From contig WPIO01000035.1 in the NCBI GenBank assembly GCA_009760855.2, positions 1,584,501-1,644,500 of the forward strand: DNA of 60,000 nt, given 5' to 3'. The translations under genes were made by a program, and so were the position numbers. The DNA comes from Cristatella mucedo (lineage: Eukaryota; Bryozoa; Phylactolaemata; Cristatellidae). How positions within the stretch are numbered: position 1 is the first letter of the stretch; each line of letters starts with the position of its first letter. Of the stretch, positions 11,625-24,590 are shown piece after piece. The notes beneath the pieces are model-generated. The model ran no database searches and had not been told where the DNA came from. It worked only from the letters and a program-made list of their open reading frames with translations.

Positions 11625-12333
11625 ATGAAATTGTGTACATAATATGGTGCTTGTAGTTTGGCAAACTTGGTACATGTTGGGCATGGGCAAGTTATCGGAT
11701 GCCGAGAAAGGTGTCAGCTCATAAGAATGCTTCAGCTCTGCATCGTTACTTATGCGCCACTTTGTGCTCAGTTCTTAACGAAATCATAAAAATTCACTAT
11801 GCTATTTAAATGTAGAATAACGGCATTTTTCATTTAATGAGTCAAAGATCAATTGTAAGTAAGTGCTTTTTCAAAGAACCATTCCAACTAGTAATATCCG
11901 GATCAAGTCGTCCCCATAGACTTATACTTGGTACGACTCATGAAATGAAACTGGGTGTCGTTTCTCAGTACCAGTGTCCAATGTTTATGTGACCATTCGT
12001 TTACCTTAGAGATTGGTTACATTTTGATGCAATCAGATAGGTCGCTAACAGTTACCAAATAATTTAGTTGCATGAGTTTGCATATGTTTATGCATGCATA
12101 GTTTATGAGCGGCTAAATAAAAATCAGCTTCAGTATGTACACCAGCATTGCAGATGTGCGCTAGCTTTGACCGATGAATCTATTCACTTCATGTGACCTT
12201 GAATTTGTGTTGAGTTTCTTAAGCCAGTACAGCTCTAAGTTCAATTTAAGAATAATAGCAGCGTCAAGTAATTATTTTAATCAAGTTTAATTATTGAGCT
12301 TATTTTAGTTCGTCGTTCCTAATGTTCGTTCCT

Positions 12334-12430
12334 CATATTTACTTTTGCAGCAAATGTAAAGTGCCTAGAAAGAGATTGAGTTCTCTGACGTCGCTTTATC
12401 AAGTGCATTATCATTATTATTATTTAATAT
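12334..12430 (+). mobile_element. 5'-truncated LINE 3' end (family A) with readable empty site
   Basis: The module starts near TTTGCAGCAAATGTAAAG and ends in GTGCATTATCATTATTATTA. The paralogous stretch near 58838-58876 has the flanking words GTTCCTCAT and GCAGCA-GGTCAGG without this module, so the insertion came after the block duplicated. Confidence 0.75.
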
Positions 12431-12751
12431 TACAATTTTTGAACACATATTCATTAAGTAATAATAGCTATGCAGCATGGTCAGGAAACGACTTATCCTC
12501 AAACGGGACGAAATGTAAGCAATACATTTGAGACTTTGCTTTCTATAAAGCATTTTCACTTTGGACATTGAAACGCTAGAGCTTCGCAGGTCTACTAACC
12601 CAATAGTTTTTCAACTGTTCCGTATGCAATTGGATTAACTTTTGCTTCCAAGAGCCCGTCTGAGCTGCTGAAAAATACAGAAGCGACCGAGCAAGCAGCA
12701 GTGGGAAAGGAAAGTCGTACAATATTTGGCTTTTGTTGGTCTCTTCTTCAG

Positions 12752-13412
12752 CAAGTGGTCTAAAAGACTTGGGAAAATGCTGAAGCACACACAATACGCA
12801 GATGCTATCTATTAGAAGCACACGTCAGCACTTAGTAGGTCTCTGTGATTCGTCTTGTATGTGCTTATGCGTACTGACACTGTGGCATGCTGCCACAAAC
12901 CACATTTGTATGCCGACCCTGTGCACGTCACCCCTAACCACGTTATTGCTGCTGTTTATCAGGCATGAAACCACTAATCATTCGACCGTGTTTCCTTTGC
13001 ACGAAACGTTAAGTGCTTAAATAATAATTAAGGTAACCGAGGGCACTTTATAAAATGAATTACTATTACTATAAAGTCTCTCTTGCATATTAAAACTAGA
13101 AAGGGCTGAAAACTATTTTTCCTCTAAAACCGGTGGTTTAGTTCAACTGTTTAGCACGGCCGAATATTCACTGCTATGAACCAAGAAGGCGAGGAAACCA
13201 ATGAGCAACTTAAAAGCACATTTGTTGCAGGTATTAAAATAAAAACAGGCAAAAAAGAATGCGATACGTGCCCTACGATGACACTCAACAGCATAGCAGC
13301 ATCTGAAAAATTCTCAAATATAAAGCCACTGCCAAATGTGCACAGGATTCTCACACCGTCACATATTAGCAAAGAAGTTTCAATGTCAAAAACAGAAACG
13401 TGCTTAAGTTAA
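12752..13412 (+). pseudogene. broken Ig-domain exon interrupted by a LINE, paralogue of 59154-59498
   Basis: This is a dead copy of an Ig exon. A strong acceptor (GGTCTCTTCTTCAG) precedes CAAGTG at 12752, and the same CAG/CAAGTG occurs at 59151-59159. A LINE fragment (12829-13070) splits the exon. Beyond it, the frame reads RWFSSTV, stop, HGRIFTAMNQEGEETNEQ, aligned without gaps to RCLCSLFWHDSVFTGIKWEHEG at 59 kb. The B-strand Cys codons and both Trp codons are lost; one Trp (TGG) is now TAG at about 13150. The frame then stays open to TAA near 13412, which by itself could be mistaken for a small gene. The 3' boundary is uncertain and no donor is clear. Confidence 0.6.
12829..13070 (+). mobile_element. 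LINE 3' end (family A) inserted in an Ig exon
   Basis: Starts near CACTTAGTAGGTCTCTGTG, passes the GTGCTTATGCGTACTGACAC and CACCCCTAACCACGTTATT words, and ends near AAATGAATTACTATTACTAT. It lies between the two halves of the broken Ig exon and is absent at 59.2 kb. Confidence 0.75.
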
Positions 13413-16170
13413 GATTTGAGCTAACTCAGATTTAAGTACATCCCTAGCAATGGAAAGGCCTGACATAATGTTTGCAGACATTAAAGCCCTCATTGTTGTG
13501 CAACGCTAAAATTTCTCAATGTTTACACGAGAATCAGTTGGGATATAAGGAATTTCATGCTAAGCAGAACCATGATATCCTAATTAGTTTTACACCTTTT
13601 TTAAGTAGACCATGAACATAGCTGATTTGAAATCTGATTTAGACTATACAATAATCAGGTACAATTAATCTTTGGAATATAATTAATAATTATAAAGTAT
13701 GATTAAGTGAATCGCGCCAACACATACTCACCTGAGGCACACTTAATGTAAAAGCGGAGTTCTCTGGGGTGAAGTAATGTCAGGTAGGACCGATAGTGAA
13801 GCGACCAGCTACTGTTGAATATGTTATGAAATCCTGAAAAAAATGAATTTATCTTCATTATTAATTAATTATCCTTAGTGCTAGAAGAGCCTGTAATTCA
13901 TTGTATGTGCCAATCAGCCTTTAACGTTTGATTTTAATAAGTGATATAATGAAATTTCTTTCTTTTTCGTTAGAATCTCAGATCTCCATTGTGCATTATT
14001 ACTAAGCACACATCATGATTGCCAAGATATATTATGAACTATCCAGTTAAATTACATAATAACTGCATAAGTTTAGGTCCTCAGGTTCCGAGCACTCCTG
14101 TGTCCACAATGGTAGGTAGAAAATAAAGATAAAGAAAGATGAAACAGTAGTGCGTTGCGAATTTTCATGTGGCGAACTTACCCATTTGGTTTACAGCCAC
14201 AAATAGTATTTAGATTACGAATTGTGCATTTATTATCTGCAATGAGTGCCAAGTTCCAGCATAATTACCTCTAAACTGGCTTTGAGCCCCAGCAACCTTT
14301 AATTATTAAGTGTAAGTCAGCTAATGACACTGAAGTGCTTTGCAGCCTTTCAGATGCTCAGCCAACGTATCCTTTTTACCACAAGGATTAATCGCTTACT
14401 TACCTGTTGATCGTTCGGTAAGTGATATTATCTACAGGTCCTAGTAATTGATTGCTTAATTAATATTCCTTTTGCGAACCTTTTCTTACTGAAGTAGGCA
14501 GATACTTGTTTGCACTTGCGAAATTAGTTTACCAAGTATAATAGCCCTTTTCAAACTTTGATTAATGCTCCAAAGTTTTTCTCACAACTAATTTTGATGG
14601 GGCTAGAATCATACAAGCACTCGTCTAAGTAAATCATCTAGTTTTAGGATTTAATTAAATTTAACTTCTTCAAAGATCTTGTCGTTAATTCATCTTCTCA
14701 TACAACCTAGCGGTCACACGAAACTTGAGTCAAGATGTGAAGAAATTTAAAATAAGAAGCTAAGCGTCGGTTTGTGGTTCTTGTAAATTATGATGCATGC
14801 CTGACTGCAACTGTGTGATGGTATTACATACGTGCACGTTATCACTAAACATATATTAATTCTCGATTATGTCACATACAAACAACGTAGAAAGATGCAC
14901 TAGTTCATTTGGGGGCTTTGAAATGTCAATTTGTTATTTATATTGTCATTACGATACAACTGCTTGTCACCAACTCCTGATCTTGAACTTTCTTTCAGAT
15001 AGTGACGAAGGAATTAGGTTACCATTAAAGTGAAATAGACCTGCAATAAAAGACTTTCAGGTAGATTCTTTGGCTATCATTTTATTTTCAGGCTGTGACA
15101 AAGAGGCAAAATCAATCTTTTCAAGGTTTCTTAGGATGCCAGGTTTGTGGCGATGCAAGCGGCAGTGTGAATGGTTAAAAAATGCAATGAACTAGGTCTT
15201 TATTAGTCCACGATTTTCCAATGATCATCTCAAAGTTGTTTAGATGAGAGCTCTAGATTTATTTTAAACCTTCATTCAATTAGTATCCCAGAGTTAATGC
15301 GTAGTAGTCCTGCAGGCGTATGTCGTAGTGGCATAACATTTTGGTCGGCAGATTTGTTTTCGAACAAGTAAAATTCGTTTAGTACCTTGACCATTTTCCT
15401 ATAAAAAAACTGGTAAGCTGAGAGTAACGTGTAACTGTTGCTTACAATTACACTGCGATTCTGATTAGACCTATCTAGTACTGGAAAATATTATTGGAAG
15501 GGCATTACCTATTTAGAAGTGTGAACAAGAAGGTTCTCACTACCAGTAGCCAATTTTTACTATTTAGCTAAATGCCCGAATCATGCTGGCACCAACGACT
15601 AAATGCACTCGACTATAATTGTGAACATAGTTGTATTGTCTACTGTTTTCAAAATTTTATTTAAGCTCAACAAATATAGGCTCAAAGATTCTGGCAGATA
15701 CAAAGAACATGGGTAGCGACTTAATTATTGTAGAGCGCTTGCAATTTAACGTTTCTTATAAGTACATGTTTTCAGTGAGAAGTAAGCTCAAGTCTCACTT
15801 ACATACTAGATATCAATAATTCAACATTACAAAAATTACCAATAATGTCAAACTGCTTAAGTAAAAAAATAATAATCAGGCCTTGGTAAAATAAATATCA
15901 GTCTGATTTTACCAAGTTTTAAACCATCCAAGCGATCTAATATAAATATTGCGGGTTAATATTTACATAATATATATTTTGTTTGTATACCTACATAATA
16001 GGACCGTAAGCAATATACTGGCTTATGCTGGGAGGTCTGACTCCCCAGATGTTAACGGCTCAGCCGAAAATGTTTCAGCCTCTTTACAAGTTAGCAGTAT
16101 ATATTTGTACATTTGGAGGCTGTTGCATAGGGTAACAAACCGAATAATTACATAAAAGAAATTGGACCCA
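13413..16170. other. AT-rich DNA, no gene seen
   Basis: I found no Ig-like exon, RT motif or tRNA-like boxes. Short reading frames such as the one at 15631-15819 lack splice context. Confidence 0.5.
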
Positions 16171-16239
16171 GGATTTCAGTGTATTTCGTTATATTACATA
16201 ACGATGCACAACAGCTCCTAATTTAAATTAGAAAGATAC

Positions 16240-16900
16240 CCCAAGCCTGCGGACTGACTAAAACGCCGTTATCTTTTAATCGGTGATACTGCCGCAAGGC
16301 TAACAAACCGTGCTCAAATTCTAGGTGTCCTCCTTAACGACCGCCTATATTATGAAAGTATAATTAGCAGGGCTACTTCCACGGCTGAATATCGATCAAT
16401 ATGGGTGTCTAAAATTAAGGACTGTTTACAAATATGGATATCTAAAGAATAAGACTCACTGGTCCTGTCTAGGATGAACTTCGGCTTGGATTTTCAGTCT
16501 TAGCAACCCCACAAAAAACTACACGAAGCTTCTGCAACTCGTTTTGAGTATTGCGGCTTTAGTAGTGAATGAATCTCAAAAGGTTCATCCACGTGCCTGG
16601 ATTGCTGAAAAGGTTGTGCTGATTAGAGATTAATTGACAGATTCAAAGCACAGTTTACATCCTGAAACACTTGGCCTGCCACGGCTTGTCTCCTTAAATG
16701 CAGCTTGAATGATGCAATGATTTAAATTTCCTCAGGCCCCAAGGCCCCCTTTGGACGATCAATAAAGTGTTTCACGCAAACTTTTAAAGACGGTGTCAGA
16801 AGCTTTTATTCAGCTGGCTCCAGACTGCGGAATCATTAAAAAAAAAATTACACCAAGTTGCTTGTCATTTTGATGTGTCTTTTTCACCCAACCAAAACTA
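16240..16900 (+). pseudogene. decayed LINE RT C-terminal region (unit 1)
   Basis: In broken frames: AQILGVLLNDRLYYESII, a VSKIKDCLQIW stretch and LVLSRMNFGLD, matching the order NLGV, VxKI, LVxSRLDF in the L2-type elements at 1-2 kb. The polymerase core is absent. The homologous fragment at 21055-21720 came with the tandem duplication, so this insertion is older than it. Confidence 0.6.
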
Positions 16901-19900
16901 AAACATGTTTTATAATTTTCTACCAAAGTGCTTGCATTATTCAGTTAAGCTGCTAGTCTTTACTTTCTTTCGTGAGGAGGAGTTCGTTGGCTATCTAATG
17001 GTTAACCGAATGCCATTTATTGTGGCACTGAAAACTCTCAAAAGTGACACCCACCGATTCTCAGAGGCTTTGTTTAGTTATAGCTGATTGTAAATTGAGT
17101 TACATAAAGTCACTGGAATTTAGAGTGATTTCCTCAGAAACAATTTAATTATATTAATCACATTTTTACCTGATTCCGCGATAAAAAATGATAATCCTAT
17201 AACCGTATGAAAAAATGTTTTCTAGTGCAATTTTTTCATTCGATTGATGTTCCACAGTAATCCGGAGAGAAAATATTACAGAATTGTCTCTGCTAACAGT
17301 GAATTCTGGATAGAAGTGTGATTTAATTAATTCAACTAAGTTAGAATCGAGTCTCTAACCGTCTGCTAGAACCAATTAAGAGTCAAAATGTTTGTACTAG
17401 TTACACTTTTGTATTGTATACTAAGGGACCTAATTCAGCTTCAATGCACTTTACACATTTTGGTAAACAATAGTGATAACTGGATTGCAACCCGGAATGT
17501 CAAAATGTATTAGCGAGTAAATTAAACTACATTAGAAGACCGCAAGAACAGTGAGAAAAGTAAACGTATTCAATGCGAGTATTGGCTAAGTATAGAAGTC
17601 TTCAGTGCGAACGCACCAGTTACATTTGGAGGGGCTTTTAAACGGAATACAACAGCCATGTTATTTACCAATAATATTTCAAATTTAACGAGAGTTTTGT
17701 CAAGAAAACTACCTTCGCATATCAAGACAGTAACTTCGCTCTTATTGAAATTCTGATTTATTCAGTCAGTCCCTTTTGAAATTAAAGCTAAACGTGAAAT
17801 ACATTATCTATTTGCATGTACTTTTTAACGTAAATAGTCCATTACCGTGCGAATTGAGAAACGTCATATCGTTGATAAAGGCAGCACAATTGTCTGATAG
17901 AGACACGTGATATTAATTAGCTCCTAATTTCTTGCACTGCGAAATTCTCATTTTACTCACTTGGTAAAAATTAAGTTGTATGGATGCTTCTAAAAACAAT
18001 TAGTTAAATAATTAAATTTAAAACTTACATCAAAACCTTTTGAAAATTCAAAGGAGCCTCACGATATCAAAACAGATATTCCAAAGGGTCATGATCATTT
18101 AAAATTTAAGTGAAACTTAATGACTTAACTCACAAATAAATTACATAGTCTTCTGCAGAGCTATTTAAAATAGCAGCTACCTCAAGATCACACTACATAA
18201 AGTTGTATAACATTAAAAGTGAAAATTGTTCTGACTGAATATCCGCAGTGCACGCCTCTGATAATTTAAGTACCTCGATGTGATTTTGAAGTACCATTAC
18301 TTCACAGAGTCGGCTACATTGTCTCTAGATGACCAAAAAAGATCCCTGGAATGTCAACATCTTTGAACCAATTTAAAGGAGAAATTTTCAGGAAACGGTA
18401 TTTTAATAGAATACATTTAGTATTTCCTATTTAACTTATTTAAATGTTACATTGGTTGTACAATTTGAACTACTAAACTTATGAGATCAATAGATACAAT
18501 GCACCTATACGTGTAATGACAACCAGGATGTTTGCATCGCAGTACCAGACCTTGACATTCTCTGCGAGGTTGGTTCGCAATTGATCGGTGAAGCTAGATT
18601 CTTCTTATACAGCCATGGAAGTTAGGCTGAAAGTGCTAAGTGACCTAACGTATTAACACATGGAAAGCACACTTTACACTTCAAATTATTAACGAGTAAT
18701 TTTTTGACGCCAGTCAGTTGGCTTTGTATTTAAAACCACTCTCACACAATAGGAAGCTAAAATGTAAATTCCAATGCAGAAATGGTTCTTCATAATAAAA
18801 CAATGTTTAGGCTGACATTTGATAGATTCTACACATCTATACCAAGTTCTAGCATTATTTAATATAAATGGCAGCGATAATTGATGGGGTTATTGCTGTA
18901 AACTTATAACCAATCTGTGGTTGTAGCCTATGCATTTAAGCAAATGTAATATAATGTATGTATGTCTGTTTAGAGCTAGCCTATTTAGAGAAAACTCTTT
19001 TTATTGCAAAATAAGAACTAAGTAGTGCTTGCTCATCAATAATCTACAGAGGGGAATGTTCTTCGAGTCACAAGTTAATGCAGCAGCCAGCCCATGGGAA
19101 TGACTAGACATACCAGCCGAGAAGCCAGCTGGGAGTTGTGTAATTGGGAAGTGCCAACTGAAGAGTAAAGTTCGAGACCTCACTCTGGTTAACGATGTAC
19201 ACAAATTAAAAGTGTAATTCCAAATTTAAATAATTCGCATCACTCTGTTCTGTTTTGGCGAATGAATGGCCATGCAGAGCCTGCACAGTAAAATCACATT
19301 GTTCCACAACATTCATTCGCAACATTATGGGGAAATGCAGATGATACTCGGTTGGCATTTGCAGGACACTAGCAGCAATTGCCAAAAGCCAATACTTCAT
19401 AACAAACGTAAAGGAAACGGTCTGAAAGATGCAAATTTGTCTTTCTTCTATTTTATCTCACTCACGAGCCGATCCCTCGGCGATGCGGTGGATTAATTTC
19501 TGAAATCCAGCTTCTCAGGAATCTTGGCGAAAGTGATGGACACTTATCGATAATAATATTTACTATCAGAAGCTCTGGAAGGAAACTACGATGCTGCTGA
19601 TGAGTTAAGCTCATCCGATTCTCTCTAAGTTCAATAACAGCTTGGGATATTCAATAAGAGTATTCGATAATTTCAGCAAAACAAGAATTAAGTGCTAAGC
19701 TTCTTTGTGCTAAATTTACTCGAACTTTGGCTAGTAGCTTTATGCACCATGTTCCTTTTTTATTAATCAATAAATACAATAAAGTATTAAACTGTTGATT
19801 ATACAAATTATTTTTGACATAAATGTATAGTTCAGGTAATGGTGCAAAATAAAAAAATGTTAATAAATTGGAATGTCAGAGCCACATTATTGAAATGTGG

Positions 19901-20079
19901 GTGGGGCTACTCTACTTAAAGTTAATTATTGGACCGGATTTAAATGCACACTAACGAAACACATCATAAAATGAGTCTGAACATTGTAGATTTCGAAGAA
20001 AAGCTCTACTCTGAATATAGATGTAGGCTCGTATTTCCAACGGGAGTAGCTTCGTGGCCATTTTTCCTGCCTAAATCCT

Positions 20080-20305
20080 TGGTTAACTGTTTTACGGTAC
20101 AATAGATAATGGAGTTATTATTCACGACCTTCATGCCGAGATCTCGTTTTGAAATCCTAAGATTGGGCTGTTGTATTACTGCTGCAATTGATAGTGATAG
20201 CCGTAAACGCTCTTCTGTTGCTATGCAAAAGAGGCTTTTAAATCTTCTAGTTTATTATATTTATACTTTCCTAGTTCTCAGTTTTTGCATAATATGCACA
20301 TGGAA
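20080..20305 (+). mobile_element. tRNA-like SINE remnant, family SINE2 (unit 1)
   Basis: A B-box-like word (TTTTGAAATCCTAAG near 20147) is followed downstream by CAAAAGAGGCTTTTAAATCTT and TTTATACTTTCC. The same order occurs at 24365-24590, where the B box is better (TGTTCAAATCCTGAG), and at 34110-34300. Pol III box identification is by eye. Confidence 0.4.
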
Positions 20306-21054
20306 TTCTGTGAAGGAGACATGAGCTTCAAATATTTGTTGCTCATATAATTGCTGTTACAGATTATTCATTACTGCTATGCAAATTTACCACCGATATT
20401 CCTTCGCCTACAAAGTTTTAATCATTGAAGGATATTTTGAAAATTGGTAAAAGTTTGTCCAGCCTTTTTGGATAGACAATATGGAAAATAAAGTAGTACA
20501 ACTGTTCTTCAGCCTGCTTATAAGAATAGCTGATTGAAAAGAAATCACTCTGGTTTCGAGGAAACCCACATTCTGATCTGATTGACTAACACTATCTTAG
20601 TAGGGATTGAATCCTTAACACCATCATACTTATAACTATTGCATCACCATGAAGGCACCCAATGTTTTCTGATTAATTTATATATAGTGAAGCCTAATTT
20701 TTCTAACATAGATTAAATCTGCTTGATTAGTTGATACGGATTTTTTGTAAGGACAGATTGAACCATCATTCAGCTCACGTTACTAATATCTTTTGAAAAA
20801 TAGTCTGTAATCTCAGTGGTCCCGTGGCTTCTTTTGTTCTAATGAGCCTTAACAGGTTTTGCATACCAACTGACAACAATGCATCGTCTATTCTTAGACA
20901 TGACCGATGCTGTTTCCACACCCCATTCCATTCATACTTTGCATGAATTGATACACAAGAAGTGCTTCAGACGTTAGGTAGCCATGGATTTCAGTGCATT
21001 TCATTATGTTATATAACGATGCACAGCAGCTCCTAATTTAAATTAGAAAAAACC

Positions 21055-21720
21055 TAGCCTGCGGACTGACTAAAACGCCGTTATCTTTCAATCGGTGATA
21101 CTGCTGCAAGGCTAGCAAAGCTTGCTCAAATTCTAGGTGTCCTCCTTAACGACCGCCTATATTTTGAAAGTCCAATTAGCAAGGCTGCTTCCACGGCTGG
21201 ATATCGATCAAGATGGGTGTCTAAAATTAAGGACTGTTTACAAATATGGATATCTAAAGAAAAAGACTCACTGGTCCTGTCTAGAATGAACTTCGGCTTG
21301 GATTTTTAGTTTTAGCAACCCCACAAAAACTACATGAAGCCTCTGCAGCTCGTTTTGAGTATTGCGGCTTTAGATGTGAATGAATCTCAAAAGGTTCATC
21401 CACGTGCCTTGATTGCTGAAAAAGTTGTGCTGATTAGAGATTAATTGACAGATTCAAAGCACAGTTTACATCCTGAAACACATGGCCCCCCACGGCTTGT
21501 CTCCTTAAATACAGATTGAATGCTGCAATGATTTAAATGTCCACAGGCCCCAAGGCCCCCTTTGGACGATCAATAAAGTGTTTCATGCCAACTTTTAAAG
21601 ACAGTTGGTGGCAGAAGCTTTTATTCAGCTGGCTCCAGACTGCGGAATCATCAAAAAAAAAGAAATTACACCAAGTTGCGTCTCATTTTGATGTGTCTTT
21701 TTCACCCAACCAAAACTAAA
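21055..21720 (+). pseudogene. decayed LINE RT C-terminal region (unit 2)
   Basis: Copy of the fragment at 16240-16900, with the same LVLSRMNFGLD and VSKIKDCLQIW stretches and its own extra differences. Confidence 0.6.
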
Positions 21721-24364
21721 ACATGTTTTATAATTTTCTCAAATTGCTTGCTTTATTCAGTAAAACTGCTATTCTTTTCTTTCTTTCGTGAGGAGAAGTT
21801 GTTTGGCTATCTAATGGTTAACCAAATGCTATTTAGTGTGGCACTGACAACTCTCGAACGTGACAACCACCGAGTCTCAGTGGCTTTCTTTAGTTATAGC
21901 TGATTGTACATTGACTTTCATAAAATCACCGGAATGTAGAGTGGTTTCTTCGGAGACAATTTTATTATACTAATCACATTTTACACAATTCCGCGATAAA
22001 AATTGATAATCCTATAAATGTTTGAAAAAGTGTTTTCTAGTGCAATTATTTCATTAGATTGATGTTCCAAAGTAATCCAGAGATTAAATAGTACAGACTT
22101 TTTTGTCCTAACAGTGAATTCTGGACAGGAATGTTATTTCATTAATTCACCTAAATTAGAATCGAGTTTCAGACCTTCTACAAGAACCAATTAATAGTCA
22201 AAATAGCTGTACATGGTACTAGTTTAATTTGTGTGCTCTTCGGACTTCTCAGTTTATTCAGTTGTAAAAATTTAGTTGTATGGAAGCTTCTGAAACAATT
22301 GGTTAAAGAATTTAATTTAAAACTACATCAAAACCTTTTAAAAATTCACAACAGCCTCACGATATCTAAAAAAATTAAAATAATCACCATGTGGTCATAA
22401 TCATTTAAAATTTAAGCGAAACGTATAAAAGTAACTCACAGATAAATGACATGGTCTTCTGCAGAGCTATTTAAAATAGCAGCTACCTCAAGATCGCACT
22501 ACATATAGTTGTCTAACCTAGAAAAAAACTTGTTCTGACTGGATATCCGCAAAGCATGCCTCTGATAATTTAAGTACCTTAATGTTATTTTGCAATACCA
22601 TTATTTCACAGAGCGTGCTACATTGTCTATAGATGATGAAACAAAAGATCCCTGGAATGTCAACATCTTTGAATCAATTTAAAGTAGTAATTTTTAGGAA
22701 AAATTATCGTTTTTATTGAAACAATTTGGTATTTTCTATTAAAAGTATTCAAATCTTACCTTGGCTGAACAATTTGAACTACTATACCTATCACATTACC
22801 AGATACAATGTAGCTATACGTGTCATGACAACCAGGATTTTGTCTTCGCGATTGGTTAACAGTTAATCGGTGAAGCTATACTCTTCTAATACGGCCATGG
22901 AAAATATGCTGAAAGTGCTAAGTGACCTAACGTATTAACACATGGAAAGCACACTTTACACTTCAAATTATTAACGAGTAGTTTTTTGAAGCCAGTCAAT
23001 TAGCTTTGTATTTAAAACCCAACTGAAAAAATAAGAAGCTAAATAGTTAATTCCAATGCAAAATTCTTTATTAAAAAATGGTTAGGCTGACATTTGATAG
23101 CTTCTATATTTGTAAACCAAGTTCTAGCATTATTTAATATAAATGGCAGCGATAATTGATCGGATTATGGCTCTAAACTTATTACTATCTGTGGTTGCAG
23201 CCTATGCATTTAAGTACATGTAATATAATGTATGTATGTCTGTTTACAACTAGCCTATTTAGACAAATCACTTTGTATTGCAACAGAAGAGCTATGTAGT
23301 GCTTGCTCATCAATAATCTGCAGAGGGAAATGTTCTTTGAGTCACTAGTTAATGCAGCAGCCAGCCCATGGGAATGACTAGACACACCAGAAAAGAAGCC
23401 AGCTGGGTGCTGTCTAAGTGGGAAGGGCTAACTGAAGACTAAAGATCGAGACCTCACTCCGGTTAACGATGTACACAAATGAAAAGTGTGATTCCTACTT
23501 TAAATAATTCGCATCACCCTGTTCTGTTTTGGTGAATGGATGGCCATGCAGAGCCTGTACAGTGAATTCATATTGTTCCACAACATTCGTTCGCAGCAAC
23601 AGTAGGACATGCAGATGCTACTCGAACATTTGGTCGTTATGTGCAGCACACTAGCAGCAAATGCCAAAAGCCAAGATTTCAGAGTCAAAATAAGGGAGAA
23701 GGTCTGAAAGATGCAAATTTTTATTTCTTTCATTTCATCTCACTCACGAGCCGATCACTTCGCGATAGGATGGATTACATTCTGAAATCCAGCTTCTCAG
23801 GAATCTTTGCGAAAATGATGGACACTTACCGATAATATTATTCATGATCAGAAGCTCTGGAATGAAACTACAAAGCTGCTTATGAGTTAAGCTGATCCGA
23901 TTCTCTTTAAGTTCAAATACAGCTTGGGATATTCAATAAGAGTATTCGATAATTTCAGCAAAACAAGAAATAAGTGCTAAGCTTATTTGTGCTAAATCTA
24001 TTCGACCTTTGGCAAGTAGCTCAATGCACCATGTTCCTTTTCAATAAACAATAATCACAATAAAGTGTTCAACTGTTGATTTTACAAATTATTTTTAACA
24101 TACATGTATAGTTTCGCTAATGGTGCCAAATAAGAAAATACTAAGAAATTGGAATGTCGGAGCCTCATTTTTGAAATGTGAGTGGGGCTACTCTACTTCA
24201 AGTTAATTAATGGATCGAATATGAATGCACACTAACGATGCACATCATCAAATGAGCAGGAACTCTTTAGATTTCAAAGAAAGGCTTTACTCTGAATATA
24301 GATATATGCTTGTATTTCCAACGGGAGTAGCGTTTGGGCCATTCTTTCTGCCTACATCATTGGT

Positions 24365-24590
24365 TAACTATTTTACTGTACAATAGATAATGGAGTTATT
24401 ATTCACGACCTTCATGCCAAGGTCTCGTGTTCAAATCCTGAGATTGGGCTGTTGTATCACCTCTGCAATTGATGGTGATAGCCGTAAATGCTCTTCTGTT
24501 GCTATGCAAAAGAGGCTGTTAAATCTTCTAGTTTATTATATTTTATACTTTATACTTTCCTAGTTCTCAATCTTTGCATAATATGCACAT
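24365..24590 (+). mobile_element. tRNA-like SINE remnant, family SINE2 (unit 2)
   Basis: B-box-like GTGTTCAAATCCTGAG near 24427, then CAAAAGAGGCTGTTAAATCTT near 24507. It shares AAGAGGCTGTTAAATC with the copy at 34250. Confidence 0.45.

Larger units (their letters stand above)
10023..13412 (+). repeat. old paralogous block, copy 1
   Basis: This is colinear with 51970-59498. Matching points in order: GGAGATAACAA near 10030 and 51984; GGAAGATTTTC near 10570 and 53905; a reverse SINE near 10840 and 54160; GTCTGAGTAATT near 11075 and 54390; AATAATGARTGRGAGCA near 11370 and 54880; the TTGACCGA-TGACCTTGAA stretch near 12170 and 58665; and an Ig exon at 12752 and 59154. By eye the copies share well over half of their bases with many small indels, so the duplication is old. 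Copy 1 gained LINE fragments at 10186, 12334 and 12829, and the CA/TA microsatellite. Confidence 0.65.
16171..20985 (+). repeat. 4.8-kb tandem duplication, unit 1
   Basis: Starts at GGATTTCAGTGTATTTC and is followed directly by a second copy in the same orientation at 20986. Compared stretches agree at roughly nine bases in ten. Unit 1 is about 525 bases longer, almost all of it from one block at about 17420-17940 that is missing from unit 2. The unit contains a worn LINE fragment at its left end and a tRNA-like SINE near its right end. I see no host exon in it. Confidence 0.9.
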
